From positions 2,046,001-2,110,000 of the forward strand of contig CM074703.1 of the NCBI GenBank assembly GCA_037367355.1: a stretch of 64,000 bases of DNA. Reading direction: 5' to 3'. A program made the position numbers and the translations under genes. This stretch comes from Neoscytalidium dimidiatum. Taxonomy: Eukaryota > Ascomycota > Dothideomycetes > Botryosphaeriales > Botryosphaeriaceae. The notes beneath the pieces are model-generated. The model was given only the letters and a program-made list of their open reading frames with translations. It was not told the origin of the DNA and did no database searches. Shown piece after piece: positions 44,982-57,087 of this stretch; position 1 is the stretch's first letter, and the number at the start of each line of letters is the position of its first letter.

Positions 44982-45991
44982 TATTGCGAGGGAATGCGAA
45001 GCCCAAGCTTCATGGCCGGTTGCGGCGGGGCGAAATAAACAGCATTGGCGGGTGGGTGGAGAGGTGGTGGAGGTCGCGGTGGTACAGATTACAGACCGGC
45101 AGCTACTTTGTTCGCGTCAGCCAGGTCAGCGCCGTGCGCGCGGAGATTCTGCGGCTGCGATGCGCCTCTACCGAACGCTTCACGATCACCACCTGGGATT
45201 GCATCACATCATCCTAGACCCGAGCACGTACACCGCCCAATCGCCCGCTCCTTATCTTACCACTGTGGGGTCTCGCTCTCTGTAATTTCGGCTTATGCAC
45301 GCACTGTCAGGTCTGGACTACACATCATTGCGAAAGTCTCGTGAGACCTGCTCCAAGTGCGTGCGCATGCTACTGAACGAGAACGGCCAACAAGGGTACG
45401 ATAATGCACCAAGACCATGCCCAATGGCCGTGGGCAGCTGAAGCAGCCATCCGGACGTGAATGTCACTAATACGAGCGAAACGATGCTTTACCTGGACGC
45501 CAGACGTGGGCACTTGAAGTAGTGGTCCGGATGTAGCCGTCACCAGCAGAGAAAACTAAGGCCGTGCCCGGTCGCCGGTCATGGGCAGTCGAAGTAGTCG
45601 TCCGGACACAAATATCATCAGAGCGATTGGATCTCCGTGTCCGGACGACTGCTTCTACTCCCTATGATGACTTACCCAAGCACGGCCAGGCCCGCTCGCT
45701 TCGGCTGCAATGCGCTCCAGCTATATAGGGCAGCTTGTTAACAGGGCCCTACCAGGGCCCGCACTAGACCCACAAGCACAAGACGGTGTGTATCGAAGTA
45801 TAGAGAGAATGCCAAATCGATTTGAAAGAGCCAACCCAAGTTTGCGCGCTATGCATGCCCTATCCTTCCCAATGACGCCTCGCTGTAATGTGCAGCAGCA
45901 AAAAAAAATAATTCCAATCCCTTCCCAAAGTGTATGTCACAAGAATGCGAAGTCGTGGGGGTCCTCCTCCCCCCCCTTTTTTTTTTCTTCA
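44982..45991. other. Intergenic with fold-back cluster
   Basis: This spacer holds the D-LDH promoter at its left and the 3' end of the 45992 gene at its right. Much of the middle (45345-45718) is fold-back element sequence. A T-rich run at 45970-45990 closes it. No gene is seen. Confidence 0.5.
45345..45718. mobile_element. Fold-back cluster, copy F (compound or nested)
   Basis: Three left-type arms occur in the same orientation: GGGCAGCTGAAGCAGCCATC at 45432, GGGCACTTGAAGTAGTGGTC at about 45508 and GGGCAGTCGAAGTAGTCGTC at 45583. The last pairs with GTGTCCGGACGACTGCTTCT (45637 onward) to form a complete 80-bp palindrome. The outer arm reappears at 45699-45718 as CTTCGGCTGCAATGCGCTCC-like sequence. 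This suggests insertion of one copy into another, or tandem rearrangement. Confidence 0.65.
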
Positions 45992-47347
45992 TTATATGCA
46001 CTTCAACCGGAGAAGTCTCGTGCGGAACCAGGCAACAAAGGTCGCCCACCGGCCCTTTACACGACGGCGAGGCCGCTTTCCAGCCGTTGGGGTCCTTTGA
46101 GGCTTCGGTGCGCTGCTTTGGAGCACGTAAGGCGGAAGAACACTGTTGTGCGCAGTTGTATTGCTCGAAGGTGCTGAAGAGTACTCGCCAGTATCGACTG
46201 TAGAGTCGGTCTTCTCGTTGATCTCTTCCATTTCCGGCTTACGGGGATGCCGCTCTTCCATCTTGGCACGTTTCCGCTCTTCGCGATCCCGCCGCTTCGC
46301 CGCTTCCTTCTCCGCCTTGCGCTCCTTGGCTTCTTCCTTTGCCTGGAACTCGGCGCGCAGAGCACGAATTGACGCAGCGCGGGATGCGGGGTCAACGGGA
46401 GACTCGCGCCCACGGACGAAGCCGATTGCCCTGTCAAGAGAAGTGCGAGAGCTAGGCGAGGTAGCAGCCTCTGACTTCATCGTGTCCCGTCTCTGCCGAG
46501 CAGGGTCGTACAGATTGGAAAGACTGGTTTGTGACCGACTTCCGAGGCGACTCACAGATCCACTTGATGCTGAGTGAAGCGGCGCAGGCGCATTGGGAGT
46601 CGACGACATGGAACCAGACCGGCGACGGGGGTCGTATGCGTGCTGGCGGTAGAGATATTCGTCGTCAGACATAATATCGCCGGCCTCGGCAATGCAGTCC
46701 TCGTCGTAGATAGAGGGAGGCTGAGAGTGCTCGCTTAAGTCGCTGAATTGGCGTGGGGTGTGCCTAAGGAATGGCGCTGTGGGCTGTCGCCGCCCACTTG
46801 AACTGGAGGAGAAATCCGAATTGCCGCTGGTGGAGCGGTTGTGGACGTGACGGTGCCTGACGCCTACCGAGGTGAAGGTCACGTCGGTGGCAGAGCGCGG
46901 CGGCGCGCCGAAGTCGTGTATGCCGAGCCCTGACGGGCTTCCTAGGTCCGGCGCCGGTATCGAAAGATCTAGGGAGACGTCCTCACGGGTGTGGAGCTTG
47001 CGCAGGTACGGCCTCAGCTTGCGGGCAGAGTGCACGGCAAGATCGAGGCTGCGGCGACCCTCTTCTTGCAGGCCGGAAGTGTCGACTGGCCGGTAGGGCA
47101 GTGACGAGATGTCCGGGGAGTGGGAGCGAGTGGTGGGGCTCGGGGCAGAGCAGTTGGAGTTGCTGGAGCCGCCGCGCTTGTGCAGTCTTGCGTGAGTCGA
47201 GGTCGCGCCGGATCTGGAGGTGGTTGTCGCATATTGATCCAGCCGTGGAGCGCTGGTGGGCGCGCTGGTAGGCGAGGGCGCGCTTGTATACGACGCGTGG
47301 CGCTGCAGCGACGCGGTGCGCACGGGATAGAGGTGGTGGGGAGGCAT
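45992..47347 (-). CDS. Disordered Ser-rich protein, unknown function
   Basis: The 451-residue single-exon frame starts MPPHHLYPVRTASLQRHASY. It is Ser/Pro/Arg-rich and disordered for about 320 residues with scattered conserved-looking pieces (SLDLAVHSARKLRPYLRKLH, DEDCIAEAGDIMSDDEYLYR). A charged helix follows (ALRAEFQAKEEAKERKAEKE and more, about 330-375), probably a coiled coil. The C-terminus is basic and aromatic, RRRVKGRWATFVAWFRTRLL, an amphipathic helix that could bind membranes. I recognise the general layout from uncharacterised Pezizomycotina proteins but no function. The ATG at 47347 is the first in frame. Confidence 0.75.
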   Translation of the reverse strand: MPPHHLYPVRTASLQRHASYTSAPSPTSAPTSAPRLDQYATTTSRSGATSTHARLHKRGGSSNSNCSAPSPTTRSHSPDISSLPYRPVDTSGLQEEGRRSLDLAVHSARKLRPYLRKLHTREDVSLDLSIPAPDLGSPSGLGIHDFGAPPRSATDVTFTSVGVRHRHVHNRSTSGNSDFSSSSSGRRQPTAPFLRHTPRQFSDLSEHSQPPSIYDEDCIAEAGDIMSDDEYLYRQHAYDPRRRSGSMSSTPNAPAPLHSASSGSVSRLGSRSQTSLSNLYDPARQRRDTMKSEAATSPSSRTSLDRAIGFVRGRESPVDPASRAASIRALRAEFQAKEEAKERKAEKEAAKRRDREERKRAKMEERHPRKPEMEEINEKTDSTVDTGEYSSAPSSNTTAHNSVLPPYVLQSSAPKPQRTPTAGKRPRRRVKGRWATFVAWFRTRLLRLKCI

Positions 47348-50300
47348 GGTGGGAGAGGGCTGCGGTCAGCGCCGGAGGAGTCGAGGTAGTCGCAAGCCAG
47401 TATCACCGCAGCATGATGTTGTAATGACGGCGGAGCAGGCGGGTCGTCTTCGCGGGCACCTTGCAGGCTGGTTCAGCTGCACTGGGACCGGTGGTGTCGT
47501 GTAGCCCGTCGGCGGGTATGAGGCAGTGTCAGGGGGCCAGCGGGATACGGCGCGGTGCGGGCGGCGCTGAAGTGAGCGTCCTGGCGTTCGGCGCGCGGGC
47601 AGGATCGTGAGTGGTGATAGGCGAGGAGCGCTGGCGTCAACACTGGTGGGCGCAGCAACGGGGCAAACAGCAGCGGCTCGGCGGGCGGCGACACACTGGC
47701 ACACGGCGACTGAGCGAGGATGGCCTGCTTAAAACCCTGAGAAGGCGCAGAGCCCCGCGCTCGCTCGCATCGCCGGCGGGAAGGGGAGGGCGGGAGATGG
47801 AAGAGCGGTCGCTGTGGAGTGGCCAGGGCGCGCACCGAGAGCCAGTGCTGCTCGGAGGCGGCGCGCAATATGAGTATCGGTCAAGCGCAGCGTCGCCTCA
47901 ACAACAACCTCCCGCGCGCAGCGGCACACACGAGGGGCTTGTTTCATGACGGCGCCCACCCGCCCAGAAAGCCTGGCCGACCGCTGCCGCCGCCCGCGCT
48001 CGCCGCCCGCCCACGGTTCATGCGCCGCGCTTCTGCCATCTTCTGTCTGCCCCCGCTCCCGCCCTCCACGCGCGTCCTGTCCTGGGTCCTTGGCCGTCGG
48101 GCCTTGGGCGCAGACATGGGGCCAGGCCGCCGCCGCGCTCCCTCGCCCCCGCCTCACAATTTTCGCGCAGGATCGTGATGGGCCGGGATGAGCTGCGCGG
48201 CATGGCGTACCACTACTGCGACGCTGCATATCCGTTATCGCCGTCCTGCAGTGCGTCTTGGCAGAGATCTGTGCTCGGCAATCTGCACAGGCGGCGCAGT
48301 TGAGCGAGCTGTCTGCGGCACGGCCAGCAAGCGGGAGGAGACGTCGAGCCGCCGCTGCGGCTGCTTCGCACTAGGCTGAACACCATCCAAACTCTATCGG
48401 CGCTCACGACGCTTCACTGCAATCCCATCGCCGCAACCATGTCGCGCGCCCCAGGGCAATACCGCTCTTCTCCCACCCCCGCACGTGCCCGACAGTGCGC
48501 TCCCCGTGCTGCTCGACAGAAACGTGCTCCGATGTGCCGACCCCACTGTGGGCTCCACTAAGGAACAAGTCCAGAAAAACCTTTGGTTCCAGGGCGCCGT
48601 CTTCCAGGCTTTTCGGCCCCACCACTTTCATTCCGTGACGCACGAGCGCTGCGCCGTCCCAGCTCTTCAAGCGCTCCAGTATTGTAACTTGCTGCTTGGC
48701 CGTCACCCGTGCCCGTCACCCCGTCTCCGCTCCACGCCGAACGCGGCGCCGGCAATACCTCGTCCTGCGGCTCCCGCCAGTCAGCAGCTGAGCCTCGTCC
48801 GCCCGCATGAGAGCGGTCAACAGGGCGCAGGCAGGTGTCAGCCACTGCTCGCTCGATTACGATTACAAGTGATTCGGACACTGCCCGACTACGACGTAGA
48901 CGTCGATGAAGCTGTCTCAAAACATCGCCCCGCACGCTCAGCCATGACGTTATCAGGGGAGTCCACACCGGGACGGCAGCTGGTGTAAGGCTGACGAGGC
49001 CGAAACGGTGGAGAAGGCCCGCGTTGCCCGCCAACATGTTGCTGACCCAAAATAAGGTCGCCGCTCTCTTCTTGTTCAAAGCCGGAGCACCACCGCTGCT
49101 GTTGCATCTGCGCGGGATATGCTGGAAGTGTCTAGAAGACGTCGCGCCTCCAGTCGCGTGTGCGTTATCTTCTGATCAGCTGCTCTGCTTCGCCTGCTTC
49201 CGTTCTTGGGCTTGGGTTCCTTGGACTGGCGCATCTTTTCTGATGCAGGTAGTGTTCGGAATAAGATGCGACAGCTTGCACCTTCAAGCTACGCGTCTCC
49301 AACATGCCCGTCTCAGTGAGTTCGATCGCGAAATTACTGTGTGGGGGGGCGGGGAGCAGCGCCTGAATCGTCGTCCATTACGGCTGCTCGCGGCTGGCAG
49401 TCATCTCGCGTCTCTCGACATTCAGGGGGATCAGCCGAATAACCCGCAATCAAGCTCTCGGTGATCAGCACCTGTTTTTGTCGCAAGCTCATTATACTCC
49501 TTGTCATTCGAAATTCTGCTCTCAATGAATGCCCGGCGGCACGTGCGTACCCCATCGGTTACTGGTGCTCAAGGCCGAATACCAATCGTTCTCAGCACCA
49601 CAGTGTCGCGTGTACCGTGTCCTTTCTTGATAAGCATTGCAAGAGCAGTAAGTTGTGTGTAAGTCTTTGTCAGAGACGTCATTCATAAGTCGCTTGTGTA
49701 GATCGGAAACAACGCCTGGAATTTGTAGCGCACGATGATGGTATACTGCTGACAAGGATGCGCTGCGACAAACTACGACGTCGCCTCTCATGGCGATGTA
49801 ACACAACTCCCTGGCACGGCAAGCTGAAGCAGTCGTCTTCGCTTGTATCTACAGACAAAAACAAGGAATTGACATCGGTGGATCAACTACTTCAGTTCCT
49901 GGTGTGTGCTATAAAACTTTGTTATCAGAGCTCTAATGACGCCGAACCCCTCTTGTTATAGCAAGCAAGGCTACACTTAGTCAAGAGCACACGTGGCTCG
50001 GCGTAAGGCTTTGGCACAGCATGCTGGTATTAATGCAGGCGACAAAATTTTTCGCGATGCCTAGCACAGGGTATGTCTGTGACAACAGCCCTGTCCGTTT
50101 TGATATTAGCATCAAATAACCCTATTTCCTGGCGCAGACACACAGTCGCCCTAATGCTCCGTGAGACGGACGCCGTACTAATGTAGCTTCTCGGAAAGCG
50201 GTACGCTAAGTCTTGCGTACGTAGATCATCCGTCGTCGCGGAATAGGAAGCAAGGCTGTAGGTTGGTGTTGAACGCGGAGCAGTTCTTATTACGTGCTCA

Positions 50301-52007
50301 CTCAACTCGTGGGGGATCATCACAGGGTACGCTGAGAATATGTAACGCATAGACCATCTTAACAGATCAGAGCTGTACCCCATCCGTTGGATAGACCCGC
50401 GAGCTAAAGCTTGCGTCATGTTTTCGTTAACATAAGCGAGTAGAATACTTAGCACTAATGTCAAAGAAGCGTGAATTATGGACTTATATGAAGAGCTGAG
50501 GATAGAGGCCTAATGCGACGCCAGACATCCACACAACTTTACTGTAATATTCAGAGAAACTCGGCGAGTCGCTTTGTCTTTGTTCAGCCTCACTTGAATG
50601 ACAGTTGAGGTGAAGTGAAATATTAGTGGCGAGTATGCTAACCACAGTAACCCACGGCTTCGAGCTTGGTGCAAAGCTTTAAAAGGCTATCAGTTTCTTA
50701 GCTCTTTGCAGAATCAAAACGAAGTGGTCATCACATAGTTATGATGGTTTCATGCAGGTTGCGAGTGTTATATCGTGAGTGCAGTGAACGGAGCTGCGGG
50801 GTAAGATAGGAAAGAGGGGTATGTGCGAGAGTCTAAGATCTACTCGTACAAGCAGAGAGAGGTGAGATTTCGCGATCGGCGAACAGAAAGAGTGAATAAA
50901 AAGAAAAGGGAAAGAAAAAGAAGCCTGGGAATTGGCTTATCAGTCTTGTTGAATTGCTGCATATAGTCCCTGATTTCCCGGGCGCGGGGCTGGGGATCTT
51001 TTCGAAGCCGACTCTCAAAAGTTAAATTATGAGATGTTGAGCCAATGTCTTACAAATATCCGAAATCTTGACCAACAGGTATGTCCGAAATTCTACTCCA
51101 TCATTTAGTGCGTATGATTAACGTAGAAAAGCAATTGTATCGGCATATTTGAATAGCTCCAGGTGGCAGACAATCTTGGGCAGTTGGTAACACCATGGCC
51201 ACGACTATTAGGATCTGTGTAGTAGCATGCCAACAACACAGCACACCAGTTCTTTGGCCTCCAGCTCAGGAACTAGCATATCATGTGAATCTTCTTCTTC
51301 CGACTCGGCTAATATTCCAGTCAGTCGGGGCCGGTTGACGGGAATCTGCATGGTGCCTGTAGTTTTCCTCCGACTGCTAACGCTAGAAGTGGCCGCAGCT
51401 CAGCACGCTTTGTCCTCGCGACCCCAACGCATCTTCTATGACACCCAATTTACTTCTTCAGTACCCTGGCCTGGACGGCGCGAGCTGGTGCATGTCAGGC
51501 TCAGCGGCTCGTTGTAGTGTCGGGACTGCGCCAGAGGTGTTACAAGCAGGAGCAAGCGGTGGGGCGAGCGAGGAGCAGGGGCAGGGTGCGGCGAAAAATA
51601 TTTCCATGGCCTAGAAAGCTGACCGACCTCATACTCCCGGCGCCCCTACCATCGCGTCGACCGTCTTGCGCGAGCGAGTTCGCATCATCTCCCCGACGCA
51701 GCGTTGTGCGCTACCGCTGCTAGGCACGTTGCAGTGACTTCGAGGTATCGAGGCAGGCTCGCGACGCGGCGCGCATCCAGGTGACTTCAGGATCCTCTCC
51801 TCACCTTCGCGTCGAGGCGCTGACCGTCAACAGACACAACACACTAGACACACGCGTCACTTTCCACACCCCGCCTACCTTTGCATTCGTCGCGTATGTG
51901 AGCGCGCAAGCCTTTTGCGCGCATCCGGGCAGTTGCAGGGAACATAGTCCACAAGATCGTCTTCGACTTCCGAGTGTTCGCGACGTGTGCTCAGGTTAAC
52001 CGCCACC
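47348..52007. other. Long gene-poor tract
   Basis: The left half (47.3-49.1 kb) is GC-rich with overlapping chance frames on both strands. The middle (49.4-51.2 kb) is more AT-rich and lacks any convincing frame above 150 codons. It contains one fold-back copy (49819-49900). The right end is the nucleoporin promoter. Confidence 0.45.
49819..49900. mobile_element. Fold-back element, copy G
   Basis: The left arm GGCAAGCTGAAGCAGTCGTC (49819) matches the family inner arm closely. The right arm GATCAACTACTTCAGTTCCT is its degenerate complement. The outer arms are not clear. Confidence 0.5.
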
Positions 52008-55000
52008 ATGTCGAAGCGCGGCGCAACGCACCAGTTAAGCAAGGAGGGCGCCTTTTTTGGGGACGGATCAAATCAATTCTCGGGGGATGAGGCTAAGCCT
52101 AGGAAGGCCACGGCGGCACAGTTGGCGAACAGAAAGTGAGTGGATTCCAGAGGCGTGTGCAGATCTAGAGTGCACGGCATTGGCGTTGGAGTTTAGACCG
52201 CCGGTGCGGGCGCAGTCGCGCGGCGCGCGCGAGAGGCTGGCCATCTGCTTTCACATTCACAATAGGTGCTGATACTATTGTTCACAGATTGAAGCCGCTC
52301 AAGGGCCGTCCGCGAGTCGCAGGTTCTGTAAGTTATTGTCTACTCCATAACGCATCTACACCAAACCCATCACACCATCCATTCCTTCTCCACATCCACA
52401 CTCGAGCCTTTCGGACAACGATACACACCGGAATACCATGAGTGCATCCACAGGCCCCCCTCGCGGGGCTAAGCATCAGCGTCAGCCGACGCAGCTTATC
52501 ATGCTCCGCCCGGGGGCTATTGCGCCCCAACAGAACCCAACAAGGCCGACAGACTTCTCTTGCAATGTTGGCGTCGCACCGCGGCACGCCATCGGCCGGC
52601 CTCCTCCCGCCTCCGCTCCTGCTCCTGCTCCTGCCCCCGCTCCTGCTGCGCCAGGCGCTGTGCAGACCGTTCCAGTTCCCTCAGGCGCCTTTGTCCCGTC
52701 TGTGTCTACCGAGCTCAGAGGGCCACTGAAGGAATTGGAACGGTCTCGCCTGTCAAATGACGTTCCTGGCCAAGCTAGGCAATTCGCAGCCAACCTGGCC
52801 AGTAAGGACAGGTCATCGCGCCTCCCACGGGAGGTCATTGAGTCTGGCGCGATTTCTGCCTTCCGGCAATCAACGGAGGAGGACCGGTCGATGGTCGATG
52901 CCGATGGAGACCTCAGCATGTCCGACCTCACACTTGCGCTGCCAGAGGTTGCACCGCGCCCGGTTTCAGTGTCGACTGTTCCTGTACGCAATTCCACGGA
53001 GTCCGTGCTATTTCAAGACGGTCGTGCCGGGTTCTCAGATCTTTTTTTCATTGCACATTTGCGTTTAGACTCGTCACATCACTGCCTGGTCAAGTTCCAT
53101 GAGCGTTTACTAACTAATTTTTCTCAATAGGCATCAAGCTCTCAGAGCTTTCCGCCTGCATCACAGCAGCAGACTGGTTCCAACGCGACCACATCGTTCT
53201 CACCTACGCCGCCGAGCGGTGGATTCACCTTCAGTGCTGGTCCCTCTGCACCATTCACATTCTCACAGCAGAACGCAAGTGCCAACAATAACAGCACTAG
53301 CGGCACTGGATTTTCGTCGTCTTTCACGTTCGGCAGCAACAATAGCGCGAGCAACCCATTCAGCAACCTAGCTCCAGCGCCGGCAAGCAATTCCTTCGGC
53401 AACGCGCCATCCTCCAGCACGCCATCCAACAATATGTTCGGCACCACCGCACCTTCAAGCGCACCGTCTAACGGCACACCATCCAACAACATCTTCAGCG
53501 CGCCGTCATCCACGCCCACCAACATGTTTGGAGGAAGCAACACGAATTCTAGCTCGACGAACAACGTCTTTGCAGCCAACTCGACTGCGCCTTCGAGCAA
53601 CATATTCGGAGCCACTTCTTCTGCTCCGCCAACGAGCAACATTTTCGCTTCGGCCACGTCTGCCACACCAACCAGCAATTTGTTTGGAGCTTCAACCTCT
53701 GCCAACACAGCCCAATTCGGTGCGACAGCTTCTTCGCCATCGACGAACATTTTCGCAAATTCGACTCCGGCCTCGGCTGCCGATAAGTTGACTCAGTCAC
53801 CGTCTAGCAGTATCTTCGCTCCCGCTGCCTCACCTGCTCCCACTAACAACTTGTTTGCGAGCACTGCCACTTCTTCGTCCCCTTCTAGCAACTTATTCGG
53901 CAACATGACATCTTCTGCCCCGGAAAGCAGTAACATCTTCGGCGGTGCTACCACCTCATCCGTTCCGTCTAACAACATGTTTAGCGGCGCCACTACTTCA
54001 TCTGCCCCTTCCAACAATGCTTTCGGTAGCGCCACTACTTCATCCGCTCCATCGAATATATTCAGTAGCTCCACGACTGCATCAGCTCCATCCAACATGT
54101 TTAGCGATGCTTCTACCTCATCCGCTCCATCCAAGAACATGTTCAGTAGCTCCGCGACTGTGTCTGCTCCATCCAACAACATATTTGGCGGTGCCACTAC
54201 CTCATCCGCCCCTTCAAACAACATGTTCAGCAACAGTGCTACCTCATCCGCTCCATCCAAAAACATTTTTGGAGGTTTCACTTCGACTTCGTCCTCTAAC
54301 ACCTCGCCTGCTACGAACACAGCGGCTTCAGAGTCGTCTAGCAGTATCTTCACGAGCTCAACTCAAGCTGGGCCTAACAGCTCTTCACAGACGCCCAAGC
54401 TTTTCACTCAAACATCAGAATCGGCGCCTCAAACTAACATATTCAACTTTGGAGCGCAGCCTGCCGCAAATTCCCACAAGGAAACTAGTGAGAGCACTCC
54501 AGCGAATGGTGGTCAGCAGCAGAGTTCAACGAGCAATTCATTCTCCCAACCAACATCAGGCTTCCAGCTCTCGTCTAGCGGAACTAACCTCTTCGGTTCC
54601 CCAACGCAAAGCCCTTCCAAACCTATCACCCAGACTACTACGGTTACTAATCATGACCATGTGGATGACGCAGCCGCTACTACTGAGGACGCTCTATCTA
54701 AGCCTTCTAGCAACTTGTTCATCCAGCCTTCAGTGAACGCTAGTTCTCAGATCGGCTCAAACCTATTCGGTTCCACTACCAAGAATTCAGACAAGCCCGG
54801 CTCTAATGCCCCAACACAGACAGGCACGCATCTCTTCGGTCTTGCCACTCAAAGCACACCCAAGAGTGCCGAGTCGAAACCACAGGAGGATGCGCAGAAC
54901 AACACGGAGTCGCAATCGAGCACCACGGCAAGCCTGTTCGCTAAAGCAGCAGCTGGTAGCACAACTCAATTGTCTTCTCCCGGACAGACTAGCACATCAA

Positions 55001-57087
55001 AGCCGGACAAGTCTGCTGGAGCAACGTCGGGTGATAATACATTCTCCATGACCGCGCCCTCCTCATCCTCGTTTACCAACTCCACTGCATCTGCATCTAC
55101 ATCTAACACAAACGGAACATTATCGGCTAAGAAAAACTCGAACGTTCAACTCTCCGGATCTAAGCCAACTCCTTCAGAGTTTCAGGCCCGCGTCTCCGAA
55201 GCTGTTCGGACTGCCAATTTGGAAGAGGTCGCAAGGAAGGCCAATTTGGACCTGTCGAAAGTTGATCTGAAAAAGATCGAGCTCGCAAGGAAATATCAAC
55301 TCTTGGACAAATGGTACAAAAAGCGGGTAGCAGAGGTGCCGGAGGGTGAGAGCTGCTTGCGAGTGGCAAAGCTCTACTTCAAGCTGAGGAAACAGATCGC
55401 CAACGCATATCCGGAATATCTCGCGGCGCAGCCCACAAGCACTGGCAAGCGAAAGGCCGACGATGATTTAGACACCAATGGCGTTTCTGAAGCCGGCTCG
55501 CCAAAGAAGTCGAAGACTCAGCCGAGCCAAGGCGACAGCAGCGCCGCCAGCGCTTCCAACACCGCGAACATCTTCAACAGCATTGTCAACAAGCCAGCCC
55601 AGTCCCCGCTCCGCAACGTCGAGTCTGCGACCTCGCCTAGTGCTGAAGCTGCGCCATCTAACAACATTTTCAGTGCTTCGACCTCTAGTCCACTAAAGTT
55701 TGGAACGAACGGTGGCACATCCAGCTCTACTACTCCTGCTGGAAGCCCAGCAAAGCCTAGCGTTTTCTCACAGTCTCCCGTCAAAGCCCCAGTGTTCAGC
55801 CCAGCTGGAACTACGACCGCGGGTGAGTCCAAGAGAAAGGCCGATGACATCTCTTCCGACGAACAGGAAGAAGAATCACAGGATGATGCGACTCAAAAGG
55901 AGAAGCGGCAGAAGACTTCGCCACCTGTATCAACAGCAGATACCGGCTCAGTTCTCAACAGCCGACAGGCCTCTCCTGATGCTCGCAATCCTTTTGGCCA
56001 TCTTTCACAGGATGAGAGTAATAAGGACGATGAGGATGACGAATCTGATGATGACGCAAACGATGAGCAAGGCAGCACAACTCCGAAGGCTACGCCTGTG
56101 CGCACTGATGGCCTATTTGGGCGCATTACGAAGGACGACACTCCATCCGGGACTGACCCGAAGACACCTGAAGCAGGCGGTCTATTTAGCCGCATCACTG
56201 GCAGTTCTACCGAGACTTCTAAGTCTGCCACTGCTAACCCTTTCGGATTCCCTGCAGCTAACTACGAGATTCCTGGTGGAGCTAAGACTGGCCCTGTCTT
56301 GAAAACCTGGAATGGCGATTCGAGCTCCCCTATCAAGTTTGGCTCACCACAGCCGACTCCGACTGATAAGGGAAACAAGGATACTGCCTCTGCCTCTAGC
56401 TTAAACCCTTTTGCTGGCATTGCTGCCAGCAGTTCACCTGCGCCTAGCGCCATCTTCAAGTTCACCCCCGCACCGACGCCTGCGAGCGATTCGTCGCTGT
56501 TCAAATTCAACCCTACAACCACTACACCCTCTGGCACTAGCTCTATTCTTGGCTCCGGTCTTGGTTCACGCGCCACAACTCCTGGCCTTTCAACCGGAGC
56601 ATCCGAGAACGAGACTAGTGCAGCGGAGAATGACGATGAGGAGGAGGCACAGCCTGTCGACAAGGAGCAGATTGCTCTTCGTACAGCGCTGACTGAAGAA
56701 GACAAGAAGACGTATGAAGTTCTTTTCGATACCGACAGCCATCCCGTCGTAATAATGCGCCTTGTCAACAAGACCGAGGAGGAGTTGAAGGCAAACCCTG
56801 GCAAGGGTACTACGAAGTTCGAGAGCCAAGGAAAGGGTCCGCTACGTGTCCTAAAGCACAAGGAGAGTGGCGGAGTGAGCATTCTCTTCAAGTCCGAGCC
56901 GTTGGGCCGCGTCTTGATCAACACACGCGTCCAGCCCAAGTTCCAATACAAGCGTGCCAAGGCGAAGCTTGCAAGCATTCCGGTGCCCGACGGCCAGGGC
57001 AAGATCCTGCAAACCTACCTCAAGTTCGAGGACGACGAGGAGTGCACCAAGTTTGTTGACGTCTGTGTGAAGAACCAGCCTTCCTAA
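52008..57087 (+). CDS. nup2: FG nucleoporin with RanBP1 domain (Nup2-like)
   Basis: This is a mobile nuclear-pore FG protein with a C-terminal Ran-binding domain, as in Nup2/Nup50. Exon 1 (52008-52135) starts in a CGCCACCATGT context and encodes MSKRGATHQLSKEG and KATAAQLANRK, a Nup2-type N-terminus. Exon 2 is 52288-52327. The main exon 53131-57087 is preceded by TACTAAC and TTCTCAATAG and encodes 1318 residues. It holds FG and F-x repeats (SFTFGSNN, NIFGATSS, then SSAPSNNMFS-type repeats), a helical block (EVARKANLDLSKVDLKKIEL), basic and acidic linkers, more FG motifs, and a RanBD (TYEVLFDTDSHPVVIMRLVN, LRVLKHKESGGVSILFKSEP, INTRVQPKFQYKRAK). Joining exon 2 directly to 53131 gives 1374 residues. 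An open frame at 52454-52990 may be an extra exon, so the 5' structure is uncertain. Confidence 0.88.
53930..54290 (+). repeat. Degenerate coding repeat in the nucleoporin
   Basis: About eight imperfect units of 13-17 codons with core SSAPSNNMFS or SSAPSNNIFG lie in tandem in the nucleoporin FG region. In several units the Gly of FG has become Ser, Ala or Asp. Confidence 0.8.
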
